A stretch of 64,000 nucleotides of DNA from Portunus trituberculatus (Eukaryota > Arthropoda > Malacostraca > Decapoda > Portunidae). Positions 1 to 13,819 of the stretch are shown in pieces. The notes under the pieces are model-generated. The model worked only from the letters and a program-made list of their open reading frames with translations. It searched no databases and was not told where the DNA came from. A program made the position numbers and the translations under genes. Within the stretch, counting starts at the first letter, position 1, and every line of letters starts with the position of its first letter. The DNA lies in NCBI RefSeq assembly GCF_017591435.1, contig NC_059285.1:25897813-25961812 (forward strand). Reading direction: 5' to 3'.

Positions 1-682
1 TTTTTTGAAATTCAAAATTCCTGGGTGGGAAAAATTTACTTGTGGTGAAAAAATAACTGTGTAAAAATTTTAAAGTCCTATCTCAAAATCTTGAACTCCC
101 ACATCACCTTCAAAGTTTGAGTTTTTAATGAAAATATAGTATTATTGTATAAATTTTTAAAACATATTTTATGCATGAAACTTTTTATGCCTTGGGTCCT
201 AACGTATGGAATAAAATTTATTAAACTCATATAAAAAGTTTCAACGAATTCCTTTGACATTCTGTACTTCCACAATTTGGGTGAATATGTGCAAAAAATG
301 CATTTTTTGTGTTTTTATAGCATTTTTAAAAAAATATTTTAAGTGTGAAAAGTTTAATGCCTGGGGTCGTATTATGTTAATTAAACTATATTTAAGTCAT
401 AAAAAAAGTTTCAACGAGATCACTTATCATTTTTTACTTTCACAATTTAAATGAAATAATGTAAAATGTGTCTTTTTATTCTACTATTTAAATATAATCA
501 TTAGTTGCTGGTAGTACTTATATGAGTTTAAAATGCGAACTTTTGTGTTCATAACGCATTTTATAAGTATGTAAGCTGGTGCTCTGCATGTTTTATCTAA
601 GCTAATTATTATATGAGAATAATGGCTTAAAGAAAACACCCCAGGACTCACCACGTGGAGGCGACCGGCATAGAGTCCCACC

Positions 683-1682
683 CTACTCCAACCCAACCAC
701 CCAACCATATTGGAGTTTTGATATTACATTAATGACACTTCTGGACTTCAATTTATTCATAATGAAGCCATCTCTGTTTTTCACCCCAACCACGGAGGCA
801 GATGCCTCGGTCACAATCTTGATATGGCGTTCCACTGCCTGTGTGTGACATGGAATTGGTGGAATGATGTCATTGGGAAATTCCTTACTTTTAATCATGG
901 ACTTGATTTCATCAGTTTCCATTTGTTTAGTGAATATTGGTTCATGAGTGTTCTTCCAGTCAATTAATTCTGTATAATTGGTTGCTTGCCTGTTAAGAGT
1001 TGGTATTCTGAATGTTCGAACTCGACCAGTAGGACGGCTTTCTTCTCTTATCCTGAGAATCCGCCTCCACGCTAGTTCTTTGTAGGACAAATTGTCATCC
1101 GTTAGCATTGCAACAAGAATGCTCTCAGAATGAGCCCCAAAAGAGTTTCTTTCTAGTACAGGCATGACAATTTCTTGGATATCTTCCTCCATTTGTTGAC
1201 ATTTGCTAATAATCTTGATATTTCTGGTCAGAGGAGAGATCTTGCCGGAGGTCATCACTCACAGCAATATCTTCTGATGGAATAGCACAAAACTGAACAA
1301 TTGGGAGGTTTTCACAATTATCAATATTAGCCAGTGCTTTGCCAATAGGTCCTGTGAACTGTTGTGGACCACTGGTCTTTCCGTCAAGCTGAACAAGCAA
1401 GTGTCTGAGAGGTAATTCATTAGCATGTAATTGGCACACAGCCCAGTGTAATGGTCGTTTCAAATGTTCCTCCAATCTCTTGATGATTCCAGCCCTCCAT
1501 CCTGTATTGACATTTGTTCCATCACATCCAATTGCTTCAATGTTTTCAAGATCAATGTGATTTTCTTCTGTGAATGATAAAATAGACTTTACAATATCCC
1601 TTGCACTCCCGCTGTTTGGTACTATATGCCCTAAATATATGTTGCCTGGTTCAGCGATGAGGGTCACATGTTCTTCAGTCAC
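683..1682 (-). pseudogene. Transposase-like protein, C-terminal part, internally deleted (copy 1)
   Basis: Two frames that are contiguous in copy 2. The first (1682-1206) carries the motifs GCDGTNVNTG and CQLHANELPLRHL, the most conserved part and probably catalytic. The second (1258-683) carries the C-terminal region. About 82 codons containing HSRWLTTASRALRLYVS are missing between them, and the deletion shifts frame. A second deletion removes the last conserved residues, so the tail after KSRSV is missense. The protein cannot be functional. It is probably the transposase of the surrounding inverted-repeat element, from position and repetition rather than from a recognised DDE triad. Confidence 0.7.
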
Positions 1683-2689
1683 TTCTGTCCTTGTTTTTTA
1701 TTTGATTCCTTGAGCTTTAGAGTCAAATCTTTACGACCATCAAAGTATATACTTTTTATGTTGCTGAAATCAATGGAGGCCAAAGCTTCATTCCTGGACT
1801 TAGTTCTTGCTCTCATTACTTTGCTTTTATCTATCACCTGCATTTCATTTCCAACAGTGAGATCGTCAATAATTGCTGAAGCAATTGTCGCTGCAGCTCT
1901 GCTGGAAACTCCAACTCTGTCGCAAGCAACGGCAAAGTTTGACAGAGACACATTTCTCTGCACTTTCTTCATTTCAGTTACACCTTTCTTTTCCTTCATA
2001 TAATTAGGTAAACTACTTTCAAAGTCAGAGGCGCAGGAATCCTCATTTTCATCTGATGTTGATGAGGAAGAGAGCATTACTATTTCATCTAGGGATTCAG
2101 AATCAACAGGTTTTGGCAAGCACCTCACATAGTCTTTTGATCTACGATCTAAGATTCTGCGCTTTTTGAGAGATGAAGCTTTGTCAATGGCATGACTGAT
2201 AAACATTTCACGTGTTGTTCTTTGATCTTGTAGAAAACATTGTTCTTGGTAGGGGATTTTTCTTTCTGATGTGCAGTTACAGTTATCAAACCTCGAACAC
2301 TTACATGTAGCTAAATCAAACAGGGTTTCAGATTTGTTCACAAATGATGCTGCATTAGCTTTGAATTTATCAGTATTGCGGCGCTTGACAGGAACTTTAA
2401 GCAAATTTTTATATTGTTGAAAATGCTTCTGGAACACCTCTGTTGCTCTCTGTTTAGAAATTGTTGGCAATGAGCTTCGCTCCCATATGCGAAGCACATC
2501 ATCAATTACTTTTGTGACAAGCCCTTGGGGCTCTTTCTTGCTGACTTTCAAAGTATGATGCAAATGCAAATAGTGCTTTAGCACGTCTGCAACTGTTGGA
2601 AGAACATCTTCTTTAAGGGATTCAGGCATTCCAAGTAATGGACATTTAGTCTTCGATCGTGATATGGGCGTTTCTTTCTCAGCAGCCAT
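1679..2689 (-). pseudogene. Transposase-like protein, N-terminal part (copy 1)
   Basis: An uninterrupted 336-codon frame starting MAAEKETPIS. It is Lys/Arg-rich, with a Cys cluster (CKCSRFDNCNC, about residue 130) that may bind zinc, followed by an acidic serine-rich linker. The same protein is in copy 2, where one extra T at about 24170 breaks it. The frame stops at a TGA that in both copies lies just after a run of six A; the C-terminal half continues in the -1 frame (1682 downward). The upstream 2690-2800 is short and leads into the inverted repeat, so the ATG at 2689 is a sensible start. The protein family is known to me only as an uncharacterised one in arthropod and cnidarian genomes. 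Confidence 0.7.
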
Positions 2690-3296
2690 ATTGTAGTTGA
2701 AATCGGTTGCTTCAGTAACACACTAAGGCAGACCTCACACCACGACAGCTAGCGGAACACTGAGGGAGTGAGATGACAGACTGAGGGTAACTCACTCACT
2801 TAGGCAGTAGGCTACTTCTTCACATGTTTTCGTTCAAACTGTGGAAGTAAAGAAAGTAAACGGATTTTGTTGGAACTTTTTATATAAGTTAAATATAGTT
2901 AACTTAAAATAATATGACCCCAGACATTAAAATTTTCACGCTTAAAATATTTTTTAAAAATGCTATAAAAACACAAAAAATGCATTTTTTGCATATATTC
3001 AGTCAAATTGTGGAAGTAAAGAATATCAAAGGATTTCGTTGAAACTTTTTATACAAGTTTCATAAAGTTTATTCCATATACTAGGACTCAAGGCATAAAA
3101 AGTTTCATGCATAAAATACGTTTTAAAAAATTATACAATAATACTATATTTTCATTAAAAACTCAAACTTTGAAGGCGATGTGGGGGTTCAAGATTTTGA
3201 GATAGGACTATGAAATTTTACACAGTTATTTTTCACCACAAGTAAATTTTTCCAACCCCAGGAATTTTGAATTTAAAAAAGTTTTATACGACCCAC

Positions 3297-3397
<101 letters not shown>

Positions 3398-3476
3398 ACT
3401 GCAGCGGCTGTGGGAGGAGGAAAGACGCAAGCCGTCAGACTAACCGTGACACACGACACGCTAATAAATAAGCACA

Positions 3477-3913
3477 CTATAGTCTGACCATTTTTATGAA
3501 GATCACTTAGGCGTTGGCATTTTGGGGGATTTTCCTGCCTGCGGCGCTGTCACACGTGTACCAATACGCGCCCCAAGTCAGGTACTTAATACTTTTTAAC
3601 TGAATGGTGGTGTAGTACATATACATTGTGATGCTCTAAAGAGGCAAGTTAGAGGAATTTGTGTTTATTTTTAAATAAATTTTGCATTGGTTTTGCAAAC
3701 GCAACAACAATGCTTGACAACGTTTCCTCCGAGCGTTGTCACATCCTTCTGGGTGACCGAGTGAGGTCACAGGTCAAAGTGACCGTGTTAATCCATGGTG
3801 TGTGGGGAGCAAGGTTCTCGTTGACACATAGGCTCTAATCCTTTAATTTGCCCAGCAAAGCCGCAGGCCGAGAAATTCCCAAAAATGCCAACGTCTAAGT
3901 GATCTTCAGACTA
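3477..3913. mobile_element. MITE inside module X
   Basis: Inverted ends of about 60 bp: TATAGTCTGA, a 10-bp insertion on one side only, then AGATCACTTAG(A/G)CGTTGGC. The right end shows the reverse complement. About 430 bp with no coding, so a non-autonomous DNA element. The flanks are compatible with a TA target duplication. Copies in the other X modules lie at about 11805-12237 and 18700-19135; the one at 22755-22999 is cut by DNA transposon copy 2. Confidence 0.65.
3764..3776 (+). promoter_or_regulatory. Perfect DR1 nuclear-receptor motif
   Basis: AGGTCA-C-AGGTCA, two perfect half-sites spaced by one base, followed four bases on by an inverted half-site TGACC. RXR/USP- and HNF4-type receptors bind DR1 sites. 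It is conserved in all four X copies (11938-11950, 18832-18844 and 22890-22902 on the minus strand). Function is not shown by the sequence. Confidence 0.5.
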
Positions 3914-4279
3914 TAATAATCTGATTAACAATTTGTCTAGGCGATGTTGCAGTGGGTATTGGGTGAATGAAATGATCGATTGCTATCTTTACATGATCCA
4001 TCCATCCTAATTTGACCTTAGAATCTAAAATGGTTGCTTTGCTGATGTCAGGTTTATTTGAGAAATCATATTATTTGTATGTAAAATATAATGTTTTTTT
4101 TTTTTGTGGATCGTAGTTGCTAAAGTGTGTCTGTGTATATATTACTATTTTTATGCTATTTGTTGGTGGCCCTTGCATTTGAAATAATTATATTGTGAAA
4201 TTGTCAACTTTTTTTTTTTTTCGGTAGGGGCTAATGTATGCAATGTTTCTGCTAATTTATTCTAATTTATGGAAATTTT

Positions 4280-4297
4280 ATGCAAATCTATGCAAAT
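4280..4297 (+). promoter_or_regulatory. Paired octamer motifs
   Basis: ATGCAAAT occurs at 4280-4287 and again at 4290-4297, ten bases apart, so on the same face of the helix. This is the POU-family octamer. The region is AT-rich, so chance is possible. The pair is largely retained in the other X copies. Confidence 0.3.
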
Positions 4298-4450
4298 TAA
4301 CCAAATCAAATTTGGGAGGGGGTCGAGACAATGGGGGGACGCGCGAAAATCACTCCATTTTCTAATTTTGCGATTTATGCACATATCCGGTAAAATCATG
4401 TAAACGAAAAAAAAAAAAAAAAAATCTAGAATTGTCGGTGGGATCCTTCT

Positions 4451-4652
<202 letters not shown>

Positions 4653-4865
4653 TTTTTTTTTATTTTTTTTATTTTATTTTTTTGTTGTGTTTATTTTCTT
4701 TTCTCTCTTTCCTTCCTCTTTCTCTCCCTCTCTCCTGCCTCAATTTCTTTGAGTTACCCATGACATGTTGTAATGGTTAGGAGGGGGGGGAGTTTTTTGT
4801 GGTTGTCGAACACTCTTACGTCATTCCTGTCCAATCGTAAGGCAAGGTTGGGCACCGGCAAACCG

Positions 4866-4895
4866 TATTTAAATAAGTGCCAGCCTAAACGCTCA
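4866..4895 (+). promoter_or_regulatory. TATA box and initiator-like end of module X
   Basis: TATTTAAATA starts 29 bp before the A of CTCA at 4895. That A is the last base shared with X copy 3, where CTCA is likewise the last shared sequence (17774-17777, minus strand). The spacing fits an RNA polymerase II TATA to start distance, and the start would coincide with the first base of the adjoining LINE. Geometry suggests a promoter; there is no direct evidence of use. Confidence 0.4.
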
Positions 4896-5588
4896 GATTC
4901 GGAGAGACTCGTCAACTGGCAGCCGCAGCGACAACACCTCCTCTCTTCGCTCTCTACTACGGACCACAACCACGCGCTCCCAAACCCAAGCGCTCTTCCC
5001 AGCCCGCTCTCTGACTGGCTGAGGGTTGTAGCTCGCTTACACACACTCCAACCGGCCGAGTCTGGAAACTGGTACCTTAGCGACCAAGTTGACAGATAAG
5101 GCTACGGTACAAGAAATAGAGCACTGGTCAGCTGCCTGGCATTTCTGCTAAAGTCCTGCATCAGGGGGACTCCCACTTGGGGGTTCTGCCCAGGCAATAA
5201 GCCCTGTGTTCCGGGGACTCCCTCAGGGTTGAGTCCCGCCCAGGCACCTTTCTCCTCCTACTAATTCCTTCTCTTTTCGCCTTTAGTGTCCTCCAGGTGG
5301 TGAAGGTGAACCCTGCGGCTTGCACAAGGGGGGCACCTAGTGTGCTGCCTTAAGCCACCTGGATCAAGGTCAGGCAAAAGCTTGGTTAGGATCAGGCGCA
5401 GTTCAGGCCGGTTACGACAGCTGTTAGCAGCTGGGCTGGTAAACTGAACTGCTTAGGCAGGCTTCTCTTTACCATCTTTCCCTAGCTGTGTCGTCTGTTG
5501 GGCCTAGGCCCCCTTTTAGGATTATTTATTTTTGTGTACATGTACTTTCTACCTTGCATTTATTCTTGCTGTTGAAACATGAGACACA

Positions 5589-6970
5589 ATGGCTAGAATA
5601 AAGGTTAAATGTAAAAGTCCTAATGAGAAAGGTAAAAAACTCAAGCTCATAGAGATTCTATGTAAAAAGGATATTGAAATCAGTAGGATTTTCAACACCC
5701 ACGATGGATTTGTGGTACTGACCCTCAACGAACATCATGCTGATAGTATATTTACCACTGAAACCAAACACGAACTATCTGACAATGATTTCACACCTAT
5801 CCTGCCTCCAGATCTAAAAGCCAAAAAAAGCGTGATCATTCCCAGAGTGGATGATCTCGTTTACGAGAAAACAGCGATTGAAATTGGCGAAGAACTCATC
5901 AGGAAAAACGACTGGATAAAGAGGAGGAAATTGAACACATATACAAATTTCCCAACTCACCAACAATAAAGATCACATTTACCTTAACCTCACTCGCAAA
6001 ACTATGCACTGAAAAGGTCTAAAAGCCTTTCAAATTAGCATCCCCGCACACGAAATAAAACTTGAAACATATATTCATATCCAATGCTGTATGCGATGCT
6101 ACGCTATGGAAGACCACCACATTAACGAATGCCCCATGAATAGAGAATATAAGGTGTGCTCAGAGTGTAGCAAAGAAGGACACGTGTGGCACCAATGTCA
6201 GGAGCCAAATAAGAAATGCTTAAACTGTGGGGAAAACCACAGTACCCTGGCAATGAAATGCCCAAAAAGGAAAGAAATAATAAAAAACAAAAGAACACAA
6301 CAAAACACCCAACAAAACACAACATACGCTGACATAACAAGGACTAAAGCTCCAAGCAATTTACAAAACTACACCATCCCCAAAATTAGCAAAGAAGAAA
6401 TACTTAAAATTCACATTTGCGTAGCACACGCTCAAAATAAAAACCAAGAAAAGCCAGGGTCATATGCAGCCGAACTTAATAAAATTTTAACTGCAAACAG
6501 CTTACCTAACATCATTATACCTGAAGACTCTTCGGAAACACCTATGAACACCACCATGAATCATGACACCACTCAACAAGACACACCTACAACACCTAAG
6601 GTCTTGAGTAGACAAAAGAGTTCAAGCAACACTAGTTTAAACTATGAAACCACCCCTAAAAAGAAGCTAGATGCTAAAGATCTGGGCTTGAACTTTTTTT
6701 ACTACCAAGGAAAACGGATGGCCACAAAACTTTTCAACTGTGGAACTCATCAAAGAAGTCAGAAATAAAAAAATCAAATGGACGTATACAAATAATAAAT
6801 ATGAAGAAGAATCCATCCTGCGAAAAGCTGAAAAAGGCGAAATAAACATGACAAAATGTTTCTTCATAATAGAAAAAGATGAATTTAGGAAAATCAGGCC
6901 GGGACTTATTCAGGAACGCTCACCTTTAGAATATCGCGACCCACGCACAAAAAAGACTCTTCACCACTAA
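5589..6970 (+). pseudogene. LINE-1 ORF1, gag-like nucleic-acid-binding protein (frameshifted)
   Basis: The frame from ATG 5589 runs to 5969, then shifts near 5925-6000, continues to 6768, and shifts again into 6740-6970. The middle has three closely spaced CCHC-type zinc knuckles (CMRCYAMEDHHINEC, CSECSKEGHVWHQC and CLNCGENHSTLAMKC), typical of ORF1 proteins in Jockey and I elements, which coat the element RNA. A lysine- and asparagine-rich tail follows. At least two single-base changes separate it from an intact protein, so it is probably inactive. Confidence 0.75.
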
Positions 6971-9700
6971 ACACAACATCAAAATAATCCAGCACAATAT
7001 CCTGAATTGGAAAACTAACAAAGTATCACTACTACCCTACTTTCTTGAAAATGACCCGGATATTCTTTTATTAAATAGTCATGGTTTGAAAAATAACGAA
7101 GAGTTAAAGATCCCAGGATACCGAGTTTACAAAATAAATTTTACTGAAGACATATACGATGGTTCTGCAATAGGTATAAAACATAACATAAAACATAAAT
7201 TATTTGATAACTTTGACACTGATTTTTTAGCTATAGAAATTAACACAAGTTTAGGACCCATACAAGTTGCCACAACATACCTACCTCCCAGACGCCCTTT
7301 CTTACCTTACACAGACATGCACAGACTTTTAAGTAATAATATTCCAACATACATTCTGGGAGACTTTAATGGCAGGCACTCAGTTTTCGGCAATAGAGAC
7401 AACAATACTGTGGGCAAAAGTTTATCAAACCTTATAAATCAAGGCAAATTAATACACCTTGGACCTCACTTTCCTACATTCTACAGACATAACTCATCCA
7501 CAAATCCTGATAAAATATTTTCCAATAAACACCACTACTTAAACAGCATCATCGAGCAAGGTGACATAACAACTTCCGATCATCTACCTGTAATATTTAA
7601 GCTCTCCACAAGTCCGTTTATTATGGAAAAACCAAAAACATATAATATTAATAAGGCTGACTGGGATCTATTCCAGCACAAATTAGATGCACAAATAAAT
7701 GTTACCAACTTTGAGGGAAATAATATCGATCAACTAGAGGAAGCAACAACAAAATGGATTACAACAGTAAAAAGTGCTATGGAAATAGCCATTCCAAAAT
7801 CAACACATCATTATATATATCAGTTAAAAATTACCCAAGAGATAAAAAACCTAGAAACCCAATTTAAAAACCTACAACAATATGCTACATTACATGGCTG
7901 GACTTTGCAAAGCTACAGGGATTATATAAGAATAAGAAACGAATTAAAGGAAAGATGCAAAGAAGCATATAATAAGAATTGGGAGGACCAAATAAAACTT
8001 GTATCAGAGAACAGTAAAAATAGCAAACAATTCTGGAATAAAATCAAATTACTTAAGGGGAAGAAGACTAATCACACTAACTACATGAAAGATACAGAGG
8101 GGAAAAAATATTATTCGGATAAGGAAAAATGTCAAATAATGGAGGAAACATGGAAACATGTATTCAGAATTACTGAGGAGGAAGAACACAACTTTGATAG
8201 ACAACATTCTGAACATATTGATAGATATATTAACGTAAACAATATTAGAGTTAAGCCTTACATCACAGTCAACTTAAACAGACTAAACAATGAAAACTAT
8301 AGCACCAGAGAAATTACAATAGAAGAAATTAAAACCTATATCAGACGATCAAAAAATAAAGCACCAGGCTCCTCTAACATAAATAAAACAATTTTAGAAA
8401 ATGTACATCTAAAACATTTGAGCAACTAAGAAATATTTTCAACGCCTGTTTATCTATTGGATACTTTCCATGTGCTCTTAAAGAAGCAATAATAAAATTT
8501 ATCCCCAAAAAAGAAAAAAGTCTAATAAACCCTATTAACTATCGACCTATATCATTACTTGAAGTACCTGGAAAAATTTTTGAAAAGCTTATTCAATCAA
8601 GACTAAATAACTTCCTGTCAGAAAATAACATAATCAAAGAAAGACAACATGGATTCAGGACATACAAGGGCACACATACTGCAATAACAACAACACTTGA
8701 ATTTATTGCCAACGCATTAGCAGAGAAAAGCAAGTATATATGGTATTAAGAGACGTAGCAAAAGCTTTTGATAAGGTCTGGCATAATGGTTTAAAATATA
8801 AAATATTGAGATTAGGCCTTCCTGATATATTAGAAAAATTTTATGTAACTTTTAAATAATAGAAAAGCCAGGATAAAATTTGGTAAGGAATTAAGTAAAA
8901 GTATGGAATTATTAAGTGGTGTACCACAGGGATGCGTTTTATCACCAACCTTATACACACTATACACTAATGACCTTCCCCCACCAGAACATGGATGCCT
9001 AACCACAATGTATGCAGATGACATCACCCAGATAATAACAACACCAAGCAAATCGAAACTAATGATGAGAGCTAAAGTTGAAAGAGAAGTTGAAAGAATA
9101 AATAAATTCGAAAAGAAATGGAAAATTAGAACAAGTGAAGAAAAATTCAAAATCATACCTTTGGCGCAGCTTAAAACAAAGAACATAACTGTTAATGGAA
9201 AGGTCATTGAAACCAGCAAGGGTGGAAAACTACTAGGTCTCAACATAACAAATACCGGCTTTGTAGGACATATAACGAAAACAATAAACAAAGGAAATGG
9301 TATATTATCACAACTAAGAAGATTTAGCAATTTAACACCTAAAATTAAAACTACACTAGTCAAAACACTTTTAATTCCAGTCATGGAGTACCCTTCCATC
9401 CCTATTTGTATAGCCTCAAAGACACAAAAAAGAAAAATGCAAACAGTTTTAAACAAAGCGTTACGATTTATCAACTGTAATGAACCAGACCAATTGAACT
9501 CTTATAATCTACACAAAAATATAACATCACCCTTTAAACATATCTAACCATCATAAAGCGCAAAAAACATGGGAAATAATAAGATTAAGCGAACCCGAAC
9601 AGTATGAAATGCTAGTAACACCCTATGACAACACACATACATGGTTCCCTAAATCAAGCAATATAACTGAAATGGATGAACCACAACCAATAGTCACATG
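6960..9700 (+). pseudogene. LINE-1 ORF2, endonuclease and reverse transcriptase (frameshifted)
   Basis: The open frame begins near 6960; its first ATG is at 7086. The apurinic-type endonuclease is seen as IIQHNILNWK, ILGDFNGRHSVFG and the SDHLPV motif (about 7577-7594). Frame changes occur near 8420, 8745 and 8850. The reverse transcriptase follows: NYRPISLLE (8538), AKAFDKVWH, GVPQGCVLSP (8917) and the catalytic YADD (9012). After RT there is about 200 codons of tail and no RNase H. ORF2 proteins nick the target and copy the RNA in place. Four or more lesions make this copy dead. Confidence 0.8.
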
Positions 9701-9712
9701 AATAATCTTACA

Positions 9713-9747
<35 letters not shown>

Positions 9748-10041
9748 TTAATACTAACAATAATATTAGAAATTAATATAATTGTAATACTAACTTTATT
9801 TGATTGATAATGGTTACTTAAATTAGTTAATAAGTAAACAAATATTATATAACAATAGCGGTATTTTAATATATAACTAATTATATAAGCAAACAAATAT
9901 ATAAACAAATCACTAGCAAAGTGGTCAAGCCCACTATCTATTATTCTCTTACTTTCTTTCACCCATTCTCTTAACCACACTTTCTCTTTAGCTAGCTCTC
10001 TTTCTTCACCCCCTTTATTCTAAAAAAAAAAAAAAAAAAAA

Positions 10042-10544
10042 GCCCTTCTCGCCTCTAGAACATTTCATACACGAGTTTCCCGCACGGAATATCAGATTGG
10101 GACAGACCCTGTGACCGAGGAAACCGGTGTGTTTTGCCATAGAGGTGGGCTGTTCGGCCTTCCCTCTGTCTCTCTCACTTCTCCAATTTTCTTTTTTCAC
10201 CGCCTCTGGGTGAAGGGGTTGGGGGACCTTAAAAGCCCCCAGAACTCCTGAAGCAGAGGCAGCCTGCGATGCCCTGAGGAAGCCCGTGAGCGTGCGGGTC
10301 CAGCCTCAGTTGCGGGGCCAGGTAAAGGAAGAACAAGTTTGTTTTGGAGGGCCTTCCATAACCTCCTTGTCATAGCTGTTTCGCAAGGCGGGACAATTTC
10401 GACGGCTTTTAGAAGCCGGGTTGTCTGCAGCAACCGCCAACTGCAAGGCAGGGCCATCTTAGCTGTGTTGTAAGTCGGGTCTCGGCCCCTTGTAGGCTAA
10501 CTTCTTGGAACTCGGCAAATACTTGGAAATAAGAGATAACGATG
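10042..10544 (+). mobile_element. LINE-2 5' leader fragment
   Basis: Near-identical to the reverse complement of 17088-17590, i.e. the leader of the other LINE down to its ORF1 start (ATG at 10542). It begins directly after the poly-A of LINE-1 and is cut by the assembly gap. No coding of its own is credible. Confidence 0.8.
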
Positions 10545-11044
10545 NNNNNNNNNNNNNNNNNNNNNNNNNNNNNNNNNNNNNNNNNNNNNNNNNNNNNNNN
10601 NNNNNNNNNNNNNNNNNNNNNNNNNNNNNNNNNNNNNNNNNNNNNNNNNNNNNNNNNNNNNNNNNNNNNNNNNNNNNNNNNNNNNNNNNNNNNNNNNNNN
10701 NNNNNNNNNNNNNNNNNNNNNNNNNNNNNNNNNNNNNNNNNNNNNNNNNNNNNNNNNNNNNNNNNNNNNNNNNNNNNNNNNNNNNNNNNNNNNNNNNNNN
10801 NNNNNNNNNNNNNNNNNNNNNNNNNNNNNNNNNNNNNNNNNNNNNNNNNNNNNNNNNNNNNNNNNNNNNNNNNNNNNNNNNNNNNNNNNNNNNNNNNNNN
10901 NNNNNNNNNNNNNNNNNNNNNNNNNNNNNNNNNNNNNNNNNNNNNNNNNNNNNNNNNNNNNNNNNNNNNNNNNNNNNNNNNNNNNNNNNNNNNNNNNNNN
11001 NNNNNNNNNNNNNNNNNNNNNNNNNNNNNNNNNNNNNNNNNNNN
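10545..11044. other. Assembly gap of 500 N
   Basis: Exactly 500 N. Left edge in LINE-2 leader, right edge in the purine-rich end of module X, both multi-copy here. Apparent ORFs across it are artefacts. Confidence 0.99.
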
Positions 11045-13146
<2,102 letters not shown>

Positions 13147-13819
13147 ATTGGCGACCGTGACAGGACCATTATAACCCATGTTCAGTGTTCCATTTTTCCA
13201 GTGATTCTTTTTTTTTCTGTGATTGCTTGTGTTTCTGTGGTGTTGTGACTCTGATGTGTTTTTTTTTTGTGACTTACTCTGCGTTTGGTTTAAGTTTACC
13301 TTTGTGCGATCAAGTGGTTCCTTTTGGGTTAAACGTGCTTCGTGACTTTCATTGGTATCGCATAGCAGTGGTAGAGCAGGAAACCAGGTAGAAAGGCGTG
13401 TTCACCGATAGCACTTATCTCTAGTTTTTGCACATAGGCAGGTGTGTAATAAGTGTTATCCAAGTGTTGGGATCATCATATGTTCATGCGAACCCTCAAT
13501 TCCCTCACTTCGCGGATAATTTTTCTCGCTAGTTAGAATCGGCCATTTTAACTAGTCTCTCAGACTAATCCGCCTCCTTATCAATAACAAGTCTCAGTAC
13601 AATTCGCTTCTTACTCTCAAGTCTCGTAATTAGAGTAATCCGGATCCCTCTTAATGCCGTAACTCTCTAGTTTACCCCTCATTAGTGATTGTACTCATAA
13701 GTGTTTACTTAAGTATAATCTAGGTAATTTCAAGGTTGCCTTTATTATCACTCTGCCAAGTTCCTCACTTAAGTAATTCGCTTATCATTTTTTTTGTTGT
13801 GGTTTAACATCTATTTAAT

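Larger units (their letters stand above)
4896..10041 (+). mobile_element. LINE-1 here: Jockey-like non-LTR retrotransposon, nearly full length
   Basis: About 690 bp of 5' leader, an ORF1 with zinc knuckles (5589-6970), an ORF2 with endonuclease and reverse transcriptase (about 6960-9700), poly-A at 9718-9744, about 280 bp of AT-rich sequence and a second poly-A at 10022-10041. No RNase H domain was seen, which favours Jockey over I. Both ORFs are broken by frameshifts. The 5' side abuts module X; the 3' side abuts the 5' region of a second LINE, of which about 184 bp is missing compared with 17590-17773. Confidence 0.8.
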
